DNA from: Sunxiuqinia sp965230765
GTDB taxonomy: Bacteria > Bacteroidota > Bacteroidia > Bacteroidales > Prolixibacteraceae
Assembly (NCBI GenBank): GCA_965230765.1
Contig: CBDDLR010000001.1
Span: forward strand, 2,046,001-2,110,000
DNA: 64,000 bases
Direction of reading: 5' to 3'
The position numbers and the translations under genes are program-made. Below the pieces are notes generated by a model, which saw only the letters and a program-made list of their open reading frames with translations, ran no database searches and was not told the DNA's origin. Of the stretch, positions 27,286-36,322 are shown piece by piece. The stretch's first letter is position 1. Each line of letters starts with the position of its first letter.

Positions 27286-28386
27286 TTAGTTACTGTCTAT
27301 GATTAATTCGCCCGATAATGACCTGATATACAGCTTTTCATCTACATCGGGATTCTGCCCAAAATGCCCCATGATGCGGGTCGTCCCATCCTTCGAATTG
27401 ATTTCTTTTCTATCGGTTGTTTCTATTTCACGGGCCAGGTCAATTTTCGTTTTTGTTTCATTAAGCTCAAACTTAAATTCTGATTCAGTAGGAAAATAAA
27501 GGTTGATATCTGTATTCCTGGATTCGATGTAAATATTCTCAAATTCTACGGGGGCATTTTCAATTTCCAGATTTCCGTAAAGCATCTTGAAATTTGCCCT
27601 GCTAAGTAGGTCATTTATCCTGAAATTTGAAAAGTTCCCATCAGCTTCAATAGAGCCAATTCTTCTTAGCCTGAATTTATCCCTTCGTGAGTCTGCTGTC
27701 AGGCTTTTTGTTTCAATCATCTCAATTTCAGATGACTTTCCTGAATACTTTAAATCATTTCCTTGTTTGATGTAGATGTCACTGTAGTTGGCTTCTATCC
27801 CGCCTCTTTCCATCTTGTTAATGCTGGCATCGGCAAAATTTAGGATTAGGCGTGCTTGACTGCCAAAATCATGTGCTTTAAGCTTTCCGTTACTAAGATT
27901 GATTTCCAGTTCGCCATCATAATCATCCATATATATGTCGCCAAATTTATTTTCTATTTTCAAAGGATTGGTTGCCGGTAACCAAACCTTGTAATCTATT
28001 TCAATGCTCCCATCGGTTTGAAGCAATGTTTCTTTGAATTTTAGAAACTCACTTCCAAGTTGAGTCCTGTTTTTGTCCACGATTGTTCTGCCTATTAAAT
28101 AATGTTGGCTTTCAGTAAAATCGAAGTCAATGTTATCCAGTGCTTTGTCTAAGCGCGAGAGTTTCTTTTCTTCCACCTTCATTTTTACTTCAAAAACTAC
28201 GGAATCCTTTTCCCAGGTAGTCAATTCAATTTTTCCGTATTTGTTGGTGATCTCAATGCTCTGCTCCGGAGTTACCGCAAAACGTTTTGTGAACTCACGT
28301 GTTTCGGTAAACTGTGCCCGAACTGTTGCAACCCCGGCAAGGATAGCAACGAGCAATACAATTAAATGGCGAATTAAATATCTCAT
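27286..28386 (-). CDS. Exported putative adhesin-like beta-helix protein (DUF4097-like)
   Basis: A 366-residue protein with an N-terminal signal peptide (about 1-24, ending VRAQ). The body is rich in short beta strands with alternating polar residues (IENKFGDIYMDDYDGEL, IEANYSDIYI, NFKMLYGNLEIENAP), resembling the DUF4097/GIN beta-helix class. It starts 3 bp after the anti-sigma gene stop. It is thus positioned as an envelope target or partner of the sigma system. Function unknown. Confidence 0.75.
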   Translation of the reverse strand: MRYLIRHLIVLLVAILAGVATVRAQFTETREFTKRFAVTPEQSIEITNKYGKIELTTWEKDSVVFEVKMKVEEKKLSRLDKALDNIDFDFTESQHYLIGRTIVDKNRTQLGSEFLKFKETLLQTDGSIEIDYKVWLPATNPLKIENKFGDIYMDDYDGELEINLSNGKLKAHDFGSQARLILNFADASINKMERGGIEANYSDIYIKQGNDLKYSGKSSEIEMIETKSLTADSRRDKFRLRRIGSIEADGNFSNFRINDLLSRANFKMLYGNLEIENAPVEFENIYIESRNTDINLYFPTESEFKFELNETKTKIDLAREIETTDRKEINSKDGTTRIMGHFGQNPDVDEKLYIRSLSGELIIDSN

Positions 28387-28389
28387 AAC

Positions 28390-28902
28390 TTAGCAATTAA
28401 CCTGTTCCAATACTTCATCTACCAGCTTCATCCTGAAGCGGTTGTTTTCTATCATGGCCTCAATAACGTCTTTGTTGGCCACGTTTTCTTTTAAATCATT
28501 TCTCAGTTCTTTGTACATCCCTTCAAGCTCGAGCAAATCATTTTCTACTTCAGTTTTAAGCTCTGGAATTAGTCGGTAGCACTTACGGATTTCTTTCATC
28601 TTTCCATTCACTTTTTGGGCGTAATAAGCTTCTGCTTCAATTAGTTCACGAACCTCAGGATCAGCATTTTTGGATATTCGCAGGTTGTCAGAATGCAAAA
28701 ACGAATTTATAATGACCCCTGAACTGAGGATAACCACTGCAACAACTGCGGCAACTTTCAACCATCCAGACTGATACCAGTGTTTGCTTCCTCTCTGTTT
28801 AAGGTTCTTGTTTAGCTTATCCCAAACATCGGGTGATGGGCTATATGCATCAAATGATGCTTTGTTTTCCTGAATAAATGATTCTAATCTGTCCTTCTTC
28901 AT
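28390..28902 (-). CDS. Anti-sigma factor-like membrane protein
   Basis: A 170-residue single-pass protein. A cytoplasmic N-terminus (about 1-44, with FDAYSPSPDVWDKLN) precedes one TM helix (about 46-66, LKVAAVVAVVILSSGVIINSF); the rest is a helical periplasmic domain. Position, topology and a 4-bp overlap with the sigma gene indicate an anti-sigma factor. It lacks a recognisable zinc HxxxCxxC motif, as many Bacteroidota anti-sigma proteins do. Confidence 0.8.
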   Translation of the reverse strand: MKKDRLESFIQENKASFDAYSPSPDVWDKLNKNLKQRGSKHWYQSGWLKVAAVVAVVILSSGVIINSFLHSDNLRISKNADPEVRELIEAEAYYAQKVNGKMKEIRKCYRLIPELKTEVENDLLELEGMYKELRNDLKENVANKDVIEAMIENNRFRMKLVDEVLEQVNC

Positions 28903-29450
28903 GCTGTTTGCATTTGTTCGTTCCTTAAAATATCCTGTACCCTGCGTTTAGCCCGCATAAATTGCGATTTGGATGTTGATTCGGTGATCCCCAATATTTG
29001 AGATATTTCACCGTGGTCATATCCTTCCAGCAGGTATAACGAGAAAACGATCCGGCCACCTTCGGGTAATTCCTCCATGGCTTTGAGTACTTTATCCACT
29101 GTCAGTTCAACATCGTTTGCTAATTCCTCGGATGTGTCCTGATCGTAAATCTCCTCGCAATACACTAAATCAAGTTTCCGCTTTTTTATCGCATTAATGC
29201 AGGTTCGTATAGCAATGGTTTTCAGCCAGGTGCCAAAACCTGATTCAAAGCGAAAATGATCCAGTTTGGTAAAAGCCTGCAAAAATACTTCCTGTAGCAT
29301 ATCTTCTGCATCCTCGCGGTTGTTCATGAAACGGTAACACACGTTGAACATCGCTTTGGAATACAACTGATAAAGCTCATAGCGGGCACGGTCGCTGCCG
29401 CGTTTGCTATCTTCAATCAGGTTTTGATGTATAAATGCTGCTTTTCCCAA
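28899..29450 (-). CDS. ECF-type RNA polymerase sigma factor
   Basis: A 183-residue sigma-70 family protein. Region 2 (about 22-90) has the DAEDMLQEVFLQAF segment and WLKTIAIRTCINAIKKRK; region 4 (about 125-178) has a helix-turn-helix (HGEISQILGITESTSKSQFMRAKRRV). It is the first gene of the operon, overlapping the anti-sigma gene by 4 bp. A candidate ECF promoter (GCAACC-N16-GTC) lies 21 bp upstream and recurs before the head-GIN gene, suggesting autoregulation plus direct control of the envelope genes. Confidence 0.93.
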   Translation of the reverse strand: MGKAAFIHQNLIEDSKRGSDRARYELYQLYSKAMFNVCYRFMNNREDAEDMLQEVFLQAFTKLDHFRFESGFGTWLKTIAIRTCINAIKKRKLDLVYCEEIYDQDTSEELANDVELTVDKVLKAMEELPEGGRIVFSLYLLEGYDHGEISQILGITESTSKSQFMRAKRRVQDILRNEQMQTA

Positions 29451-29470
29451 TTTTTAGTCTGTTTTCGCCT

Positions 29471-29500
29471 TTATTGACAAGGATTTTTTTACAGGGTTGC
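29471..29500 (-). promoter_or_regulatory. Candidate autoregulated ECF sigma promoter
   Basis: On the minus strand: GCAACC (29500-29495), 16 nt, GTCAATAA (29478-29471), followed by GAAAACAG. The spacing and both boxes are identical to 27220-27249. It lies 21 bp from the sigma start codon. Confidence 0.7.
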
Positions 29501-29628
29501 AATTGGGAATAAATTTATTCAAAAAAGTTGAAAAGGGAGTAGATGAGAAGATGTGAATGTGAGAGTGTGTGAAGTGAATTAGAAACCGGAAGCCTCAAAT
29601 TTAATGAAGCTTTCCGGCACATATTATT

Positions 29629-30339
29629 TTATTCCAACTCGAAACGTGCAAGTACAGAATAACTTATTCGAATTGTTTTAAGTTCGAAGTCTGGATTGAT
29701 TCCCGGGTTAGGGGAGTCTAGACCTTTGATGATAACGATGGAGTTCACGCTACTTTTTCGGCTGGAAAATAATTGACCTTCTACTTCTTTGATGTAGAGT
29801 GCTTTTCCAATGCTTTGGTTGATGGCACGAGCAATTGAACCCGCTTTTTCCCGTGCATTTTGAATTGCTTTTACTTTTACCTGGGATTGGTAGTTGGCTA
29901 ATTCCGTGTTAGCAACTCCATCAATCGAAACATCGGAGATACCAATCGATTCGAGGTTGGTAATTACCCTCATTGCTTTTGTGGCATCGTCTACCACTAG
30001 TTCGTACTCAATAGAAGAGTTTGATGGGTTATCGCTTTGCCAGTAGGTTTTAAAATTACTCAGATGGTCTTTTATGCCAATATCTTTAGAAATATCAATG
30101 CCAATCAAGCTAAGTTTCTTTAACATAGCATCTTCTACCTCGTCAAACTTTTCTTTGCTGTCAAAGTCTTTTTCTTTCAAAATGATTTTCATGAAAAACT
30201 GATTCGGTGCAATTTCAATTTCAGCGTCACCAGTTACTTCGATATAAGGGTGATCAATGAAATTTTTCGAACCATCTTGTGCGCACACACTTAAAGCAAT
30301 AATTGTTGAGAGGGTTAGTAAAAATAACTTCATAACCAT
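29629..30339 (-). CDS. Periplasmic SIMPL domain (DUF541) protein
   Basis: A 236-residue exported protein with signal peptide (about 1-20, ending SVCAQ). The SIMPL domain covers the mature protein: an opening IEVTGDAEIEIAPNQFFM, then AIQNAREKAGSIARAI, and a final beta strand region (RISYSVLARFEL). SIMPL proteins occur in periplasm or outer membrane; roles in stress resistance are reported for some, but no general function is known. It is monocistronic. The 261-bp gap to kdsB shows nothing recognisable. Confidence 0.88.
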   Translation of the reverse strand: MVMKLFLLTLSTIIALSVCAQDGSKNFIDHPYIEVTGDAEIEIAPNQFFMKIILKEKDFDSKEKFDEVEDAMLKKLSLIGIDISKDIGIKDHLSNFKTYWQSDNPSNSSIEYELVVDDATKAMRVITNLESIGISDVSIDGVANTELANYQSQVKVKAIQNAREKAGSIARAINQSIGKALYIKEVEGQLFSSRKSSVNSIVIIKGLDSPNPGINPDFELKTIRISYSVLARFELE

Positions 30340-30600
30340 TCAATTTAATTGTTTATAAAAATTATGACGCAACATTAATGGGGTACATGTAAAATAAGTC
30401 CCTAAAATGAAGTGTCGAATCGCAAAGCCCATAAATGTACTAGAATACAAATGGATATCCAAACCATTATGTATATCAGTTGGGTAATTATCTAACCACT
30501 AAAACCGTCATTTAGTTCTATAATGATAGATTATTTGACAGAATGATTCGTTAGCTAAGGTTTAAGTTTACATTAGCTTATGGTGAAAAGATTATAATGT

Positions 30601-31341
30601 CTACTCGATGAATTTCTTTGCATTTTCCAAATCTTCAGGGGTGTCAATACCTATACTTTCAAATTCGGTAACTGCTGCTTTAATGTTGTAGCCATTTTCA
30701 AGCCAACGCAATTGTTCCAACGATTCGGCAAGCTCTAATGACGATTGTGGTAGTTTTGTTATTTCTTTAAGTGCGTCCAGCCGGTAAGCGTACATACCCA
30801 GGTGGCTATAAAAGGTAAAGCTGGAAAGCCATTCGTTTTTTTCTTTGCCCCTTAAATATGGAATGGTTGAACGGCTAAAAAGCAATGCATTCATGTTATT
30901 GTCGAGCACAACCTTAGGTCGGTTGGGGTTAAAAAGTGTGTCTTCATTTTCAATAACTTTAACCAAAGTGGCAATCTGCGTTCTTTCATCAGTAAAGCAA
31001 GATTTAAGAGCCTCAATTTGTTCTACTCTTACAAATGGTTCATCGCCCTGAATGTTAATGATCACATCAAAGTCTGCTTTTTCTGCAAGTAAGTCAGCCG
31101 CTTCTGCACATCGGTCTGTTCCGCTCTGATGATGCTTGCTTGTCATAATGTATTTGCCTCCAAAATCCGAAACTACTTTTGAAATTCGCTCGTCATCAGT
31201 TGCAATCCACACGTCGTCAAGCACTTTTTTGGCATTGTCGTATACATGCTGAACAATGTACTTCTCTCCAAGAATTGCCAAAGGCTTCCCTGGGAAACGT
31301 GTTGACTGGTAACGGGCAGGTATGATTCCGATAAATTTCAT
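30601..31341 (-). CDS. kdsB: 3-deoxy-manno-octulosonate cytidylyltransferase
   Basis: A 246-residue cytosolic enzyme that activates Kdo as CMP-Kdo for LPS inner core synthesis. The nucleotide-binding N-terminus IPARYQSTRFPGKPL is diagnostic, followed by WIATDDERI and the INIQGDEPFV motif (near residue 98). Length equals the family norm (about 245-255). It is divergent from the receiver-led operon. Confidence 0.96.
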   Translation of the reverse strand: MKFIGIIPARYQSTRFPGKPLAILGEKYIVQHVYDNAKKVLDDVWIATDDERISKVVSDFGGKYIMTSKHHQSGTDRCAEAADLLAEKADFDVIINIQGDEPFVRVEQIEALKSCFTDERTQIATLVKVIENEDTLFNPNRPKVVLDNNMNALLFSRSTIPYLRGKEKNEWLSSFTFYSHLGMYAYRLDALKEITKLPQSSLELAESLEQLRWLENGYNIKAAVTEFESIGIDTPEDLENAKKFIE

Positions 31342-31454
31342 GCTTTAAATTTTAGATAGTTTCAATACAATTTTTTACAGTGTATTTCGCAAATCACTAT
31401 ACAAAAGAAATAATTATTCATAAAAACACGTAAAATTACCCATCTTCATTTTAC

Positions 31455-31484
31455 TTGACGCAATAATATTTTTGCCTACTTTCG
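31455..31484 (+). promoter_or_regulatory. Promoter of the receiver/GT2 operon with long leader
   Basis: TTG (31455-31457), 19-nt spacer, TACTTTCG (31477-31484; one change from TAnnTTTG). Transcription would start near 31490 and leave a leader of about 205 nt before the ATG at 31697. That leader holds a TTTCATT-TTTT-AATGAAA hairpin and a possible 17-codon frame at 31503-31556. No other gene is supported in the 355-bp divergent region. Confidence 0.55.
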
Positions 31485-31696
31485 TAAATACTAAATTTGT
31501 TTATGCAGAATGGTTTGTGCAGCTTTCATTTTTTAATGAAAAATTCTGTTGAATAGTTTGAATAAGTGGTTCATTAGTGATAATTTGTAAGCTGTTCCAA
31601 ATTTAGTTGTTGTTGCCTTGTAGAAAATGACCAAGTTAATTGGCAAATGTATGATCATGAGTCAATTAAGTATAAAAACAAGATAATTCCGTTTCT

Positions 31697-32059
31697 ATGA
31701 AAAAGATTCTTGTCGCTGAGGATAATAAGCTGATCCTCGAAACGATTAATCACAAGTTACAAAAAGATGGATATGATGTCGTGAAAGTACTCAATGGGAA
31801 AGATTGTATCGAGTACATGCAGGATAATGAAATTGATCTTCTGATAACCGACCTTTATATGCCATTTGTAAATGGTCACGAGGTGATTAATACTGTTCGG
31901 AACGAATGGAATAAACAGATACCTATTTTGGTTTTATCGGCGGATGGTGCAGAAGATACCGTTTTAAAGGCTTTTGAATTGGGGGCTGACGATTACGTTG
32001 TAAAACCATTTAGTTTAAGTGAACTAACCATTCGTATTCGAAAATTACTGACTACATGA
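31697..32059 (+). CDS. Single-domain response regulator (CheY-like receiver)
   Basis: A 120-residue receiver domain with no output domain. Acidic pocket Glu8/Asp9, phospho-acceptor Asp52 (LLITDLYMP), switch Ser81 and Lys103 (VVKPF) are all present, so it should be phosphorylated. No histidine kinase gene is adjacent. It overlaps the next gene by ATGA and heads a four-gene operon, so it probably controls assembly or activity of the exopolysaccharide machinery by protein contact. Confidence 0.92.
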   Translation: MKKILVAEDNKLILETINHKLQKDGYDVVKVLNGKDCIEYMQDNEIDLLITDLYMPFVNGHEVINTVRNEWNKQIPILVLSADGAEDTVLKAFELGADDYVVKPFSLSELTIRIRKLLTT

Positions 32060-33348
32060 AAAAGGGACAACAACTGCTGAGGCAGTTTCTACTTTTAATT
32101 GCGATTTTATTTCATGCATCATTATTTGCGCAGGAAAAATTTAACGCAGATTCATTATTTCACGCCGCACACGATCAAGCAGTTGCCGGGAAATATTCCG
32201 AAGCCATTACAATGGTTGATCGTATTTTAACAAGCTTCCCAGAATATCATGATGCCCGGATACTTAAGGCAAGATCATTTGCCTGGCAAAAAGATTACAC
32301 AACAGCTATAAAGGAAATCAATATTCTTTTAAGGGAAGATAAGAAACACCATGAAGCAAATGAAGCTTTGTGTGATTTTTATCTATGGAAACATGATTAT
32401 CAATCATCAAGAAGGGTAGCTAAAACAGCTTTGGGATATTATCCTGATGATGAGAAGTTTCTATTTAAAATATTGCAAAATGATTTTGCAGCCGAAGAAT
32501 TTGAGCAAGCTGAAGAAACCGGGGCTGGGCTGTTGAAATTATATCCTGATAATGCTGAAGCGAAAGAGATACTGCGTTCGATTGAAATGCAGGAATGGAA
32601 AAACGAATTTCGATTTGAACATTTTACAGATGGGCACAATGAGCCGTTCAAACGCCGATGGCACATGAGTTCTGCGGGTTACGGACGAAAAACTTCTTTC
32701 GGAACATATTATGCAAAAGTAAATATTGGAGACCTGGTGGAGCCTGGTGATGCTCTTTACGATACGGATGTGGATGTGGAGTATGCATTTGAGGCTTATC
32801 CTAAGTTCAACAAATACAATTACATGTTTCTGAACTATAGCACTTCTTCTGATGAGTTTTTTCCAAAAAACCGGATTGGTGCAGAATACTACCATGTATT
32901 TAAGGAAAGTGGGATTGAAGTTTCATTGGGATATAGGTACTTGCATTTTGACCCTGAGGTTGCCGATGAGGTAAAAGTGAATATTTATACAGGAACATTT
33001 GCACGGTATATTGGAAAATATTGGGTATCAGCCAGACCATATATTGTTGACGATGGTGAAGATACTTTCTTTAGGTATACGCTTTCAATAAGAACATTTT
33101 TGAAGCCGGATGTCAGTTATGTGGAGTGGTTTATTGGAACCGGTACATCTCCTGAGAATCCGGTTTTTTATGTTTCCGGACCTGCCAGATCTGGCTTGGA
33201 TTTGTGGAGAGTTGAAATGGAGTGGAAGCAACGAATTAGTAAGTTGATATCACTTGAATTGGAAGCTGGCTTTGAAAATACAGAATACGATTTTGAACGA
33301 AGACGCAATCAATTAATACTTCGGGCTGCACTTTCATTCTTATTTTGA
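32056..33348 (+). CDS. TPR plus YaiO-like outer-membrane beta-barrel protein
   Basis: A 430-residue exported protein. Signal peptide about 1-25 (ending SLFAQ). TPR-type helices cover about 30-170 (AVAGKYSEAITMVDRILTSFP, HEANEALCDFYLWKHD). The C-terminal ~240 residues form a YaiO-like outer-membrane barrel ending ILRAALSFLF. TPR plus barrel is the architecture of PgaA/AlgK-AlgE-type polysaccharide exporters, so an export role for the polymer made by the operon's GT2 is likely, though not proven. Its start overlaps the receiver stop (ATGA). Confidence 0.85.
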   Translation: MKKGQQLLRQFLLLIAILFHASLFAQEKFNADSLFHAAHDQAVAGKYSEAITMVDRILTSFPEYHDARILKARSFAWQKDYTTAIKEINILLREDKKHHEANEALCDFYLWKHDYQSSRRVAKTALGYYPDDEKFLFKILQNDFAAEEFEQAEETGAGLLKLYPDNAEAKEILRSIEMQEWKNEFRFEHFTDGHNEPFKRRWHMSSAGYGRKTSFGTYYAKVNIGDLVEPGDALYDTDVDVEYAFEAYPKFNKYNYMFLNYSTSSDEFFPKNRIGAEYYHVFKESGIEVSLGYRYLHFDPEVADEVKVNIYTGTFARYIGKYWVSARPYIVDDGEDTFFRYTLSIRTFLKPDVSYVEWFIGTGTSPENPVFYVSGPARSGLDLWRVEMEWKQRISKLISLELEAGFENTEYDFERRRNQLILRAALSFLF

Positions 33349-34739
33349 TGAAGAAATTTTTGCTCCATATTGTCATTTCTTTTGCGTTTCTTTTGAGTGC
33401 AGGGTTTGGGTATGCATCAGAAATAGCCGAATTGAATGCAATTGAGAAGTCTGGTTTTTATAGTGTTCCAGGAGAATTCTCAAAGATAGATGGAAAAGCA
33501 GACCCACAGCGATTTGCAAGCCCCGAAGAGCGAAGACAATATTGGCAAGAAAAATCTGAAAACATTCCACACAAAAGTTTTTGGACCAGTAAGAAAGATC
33601 AATTCAAGGAGGATGTCAAAGCTTTTGGTCATCAATTCCTGGGAACTAAAGGAAAACGGGTGTTTGACTATGTTATTGATGTGGTATTTGATGTACCATT
33701 GCTCATTGTTTTACTGGTTTTGATCGTCGCTTTTTTATTCAATGTGTTTTTGGTCGCATTCATTGTTGTCATTTCAAACCTTATAAAAAATGCCCGCGAT
33801 AAATATTTTAGCGGACTGAAAGATCGCTACGAGGATGTGTTAACCAATTTTTTATTTGAAGAAATAAATGATCAGGAAGCAGTTGGCAAATTGGAACGGG
33901 TGAAAACTTCAACGGGAAGAAAGATACTGATTGAGATACTTTTCAATTACTTAAATAATCTGAGCGGCGAATACAATGAGCGCATTTTAATGTTGTATCT
34001 GCAGCTTGGTCTTCAATACGAATCCATTCGTAAAATTTCATCAATATTTTTCCACAGGCGGGTTCAGGGAATTCGTGAACTGGCAAATATGTATCCTTCC
34101 GGGGCAAAAAACATTATTGTGCGTTACATCCGCGATAAGAATGATTTTGTTCGTAATGAAGCACAAATTGCCTATGTGTATTTAGACAAGGAAGCCTCTT
34201 TTGATTTTTTGGATAACCTTGGGCGGCCATTCTCGCAATGGGTGCAGTTAAACTCATTGAATTTTGTAAAACTCCACGAGAAAGAAGTTCCCTCGTTTGA
34301 CCAGTGGGTTAATTCAGAAAACAACGATATTCAAGATTTCAGTATCCGAATGATCAGCTATTATCAGCAATCGGAAAACGAAAGCGCAATCCTGTCAATG
34401 CTGGATCATAAAAACGAGAAAACCCGCTTGTATGCTATTCAGGCAGTTAAGCACATGAGCTTAATTGGAGCAAGGGATATCGTTAAAATGAAATATTTGA
34501 ATGAAACCCGTCGGAATAAACTCGAGATTATTAAGGCTTTTGAAACTATTGGTGATGAAAGGGATTTTGAGTTTTTAGACCAATTACTGGCAGGTGATGA
34601 TTTGGAGCTTAAGCTTGCAGCTTGCCGTGCTTTGTACAGAATGGGAGATGTTGGAAGAAATCATCTTGATGAAATTAAAATAAATCCGGAGTTGGATTTG
34701 AATCGGTTTATTGAACACGTTAAAGACCCCAGGAATTAA
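33348..34739 (+). CDS. Membrane protein with HEAT-like repeats
   Basis: A 463-residue protein. Signal-like hydrophobic N-terminus (about 1-23), a periplasmic segment to about 115, one or two TM helices (about 118-150, LLIVLLVLIVAFLFNVFLVAFIVV), then about 310 cytoplasmic residues of HEAT-like helical repeats (VRYIRDKNDFVRNEAQIAYVY, ILSMLDHKNEKTRLYAIQAV, LAGDDLELKLAACRALYRMG). I start at ATG 33348, which overlaps the previous stop (TGATG); a TTG three bases upstream is unlikely. The cytoplasmic scaffold could bind the receiver or the GT2. No known homologous role is recognised. Confidence 0.78.
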   Translation: MKKFLLHIVISFAFLLSAGFGYASEIAELNAIEKSGFYSVPGEFSKIDGKADPQRFASPEERRQYWQEKSENIPHKSFWTSKKDQFKEDVKAFGHQFLGTKGKRVFDYVIDVVFDVPLLIVLLVLIVAFLFNVFLVAFIVVISNLIKNARDKYFSGLKDRYEDVLTNFLFEEINDQEAVGKLERVKTSTGRKILIEILFNYLNNLSGEYNERILMLYLQLGLQYESIRKISSIFFHRRVQGIRELANMYPSGAKNIIVRYIRDKNDFVRNEAQIAYVYLDKEASFDFLDNLGRPFSQWVQLNSLNFVKLHEKEVPSFDQWVNSENNDIQDFSIRMISYYQQSENESAILSMLDHKNEKTRLYAIQAVKHMSLIGARDIVKMKYLNETRRNKLEIIKAFETIGDERDFEFLDQLLAGDDLELKLAACRALYRMGDVGRNHLDEIKINPELDLNRFIEHVKDPRN

Positions 34740-36172
34740 TGGACGTTATTGGAAAAATCATATCATTTTGGGTTGAAAACTTCATTCTGTATTATGCCTT
34801 AAGCATTTTTACGGTTTACTTCATTTTGGCAATTATTTCAGCGTTCGTTTTACGCAAATTCTATTATACCGGAAAAATTAGTAGTAGCACTGAAGTTCTG
34901 TCTTCACCTTTTGCTCCCAATATTTCCATTTTGGCCCCGGCATTTAACGAGTCGTTAAACATTGTTGAAAATATTAAAGCACTACTGGCACTTTACTATA
35001 CCAATTTCGAAGTGATTGTAATCAATGATGGTAGCAGGGACGATACATTGATAAAAGTAATTGAAGCTTTTGAGCTTGAAAAAGTTAGCTTCGTTTTTAA
35101 TGAGAAGATTAAATGCCAGGAGGTTCGGGGCATTTATAAATCGAAGAAAAAAGCGTTTAATAATCTTACAATCATTGATAAAGAAAATGGTGGTAAGGCC
35201 GATGCTTTAAATGCCGGATTGAATGTTGCAAAAGGGGATTATTTTATTTCCATTGATGTTGATTCGATTATCGATCCATATGCTTTGCAAAAAATGGTGA
35301 AGCCATTCCTTGAGCAGACAGGGACTAAGGTAATTGCAACAGGTGGTGTTATCCGAATTGCCAACTCATGTGAGATTCAAGATGGGCATTTGGTTGATAT
35401 CCGGTTGCCCCGGAAGTTATTGCCACTGTTTCAGGTTCTTGAATATAACCGTGCCTTCCTGCTTGGGCGCCTTGCCTGGAGTCGGTTAAATGGTTTGCTG
35501 ATTATTTCAGGAGCCCTTGGCCTTTTTGATAAAGATGTTGTTATTGCCTGTGGAGGGTATCAACGTTTTGCCGTTGGCGAAGACATGGAACTTGTGGTGC
35601 GAATGAGGAAATACATGGCTGAACAAAAGGAGGACTATCAGGTGGTTTATATTCCGGATCCTTTGTGTTGGACTGAAGCGCCTTCTAAATTAAAAATTCT
35701 GGGAAGGCAAAGAAACCGATGGACCCGAGGTACCATTGAAACGCTGTTTAGCCATTGGGATATTTTCTTGCGTCCGAAATATGGGTTGATGGGAATGGTT
35801 TCTCATCCGTTTTGGGTAGTTTTTGAATGGCTTGCTCCCCTGATTGAAATTTTTGGTATCATTTATTTTATAACCATTGCCATTCTGGGGCAGGCAAACT
35901 GGCCGTACTTCTTTGTAATGCTGATGTTTGTTTATTTTTTCGCCATCTCTTTTACAACATATGCTATCCTTTTCGATCACATTGCGTTCCACCGCTACAA
36001 GAAAAAAAGAATGGTTTTGAGGCTGCTAATGGCTGCCTGGATCGAACCTTTTATTTACCACCCTATGGTCCTCTACTGGTCAATTCGGGGAAATTTCGAT
36101 TACTTCATTATGAAGAAAAGATCTTGGGGGAACATGTCCCGTGTTGGATTGAATAACCTAAAAGACAAGTAA
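34739..36172 (+). CDS. Processive family 2 glycosyltransferase (PgaC/cellulose-synthase-like)
   Basis: A 477-residue membrane glycosyltransferase. N-terminal TM (about 15-37), GT-A domain (about 58-330) and three to four C-terminal TMs (about 355-450). Processive-type motifs are visible: VINDGSRDD, Asp173-x-Asp175 (DVDS), GEDMEL, and Gln324-x2-Arg327-Trp328 (QRNRWTRG). It should polymerise a UDP-sugar and extrude a beta-linked polymer across the inner membrane. It overlaps the HEAT gene stop (TAATG). No PilZ domain and no deacetylase gene are present. Which sugar is used is unknown; N-acetylglucosamine is a guess from PgaC similarity. Confidence 0.9.
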   Translation: MDVIGKIISFWVENFILYYALSIFTVYFILAIISAFVLRKFYYTGKISSSTEVLSSPFAPNISILAPAFNESLNIVENIKALLALYYTNFEVIVINDGSRDDTLIKVIEAFELEKVSFVFNEKIKCQEVRGIYKSKKKAFNNLTIIDKENGGKADALNAGLNVAKGDYFISIDVDSIIDPYALQKMVKPFLEQTGTKVIATGGVIRIANSCEIQDGHLVDIRLPRKLLPLFQVLEYNRAFLLGRLAWSRLNGLLIISGALGLFDKDVVIACGGYQRFAVGEDMELVVRMRKYMAEQKEDYQVVYIPDPLCWTEAPSKLKILGRQRNRWTRGTIETLFSHWDIFLRPKYGLMGMVSHPFWVVFEWLAPLIEIFGIIYFITIAILGQANWPYFFVMLMFVYFFAISFTTYAILFDHIAFHRYKKKRMVLRLLMAAWIEPFIYHPMVLYWSIRGNFDYFIMKKRSWGNMSRVGLNNLKDK

Positions 36173-36322
36173 TTCTAAAAGCTGGTTTGAGTTCATAAGT
36201 TCATGAGTGCGAAAGAGTGTGATGACTTCAAGCAACGAAGATTATCTTTTCATTTTAGCTACAAACTGCAAGCTACAAAGGAGTTTGTGCCGTGAATTCT
36301 TTAGCCTGGGATTACATGTTTT

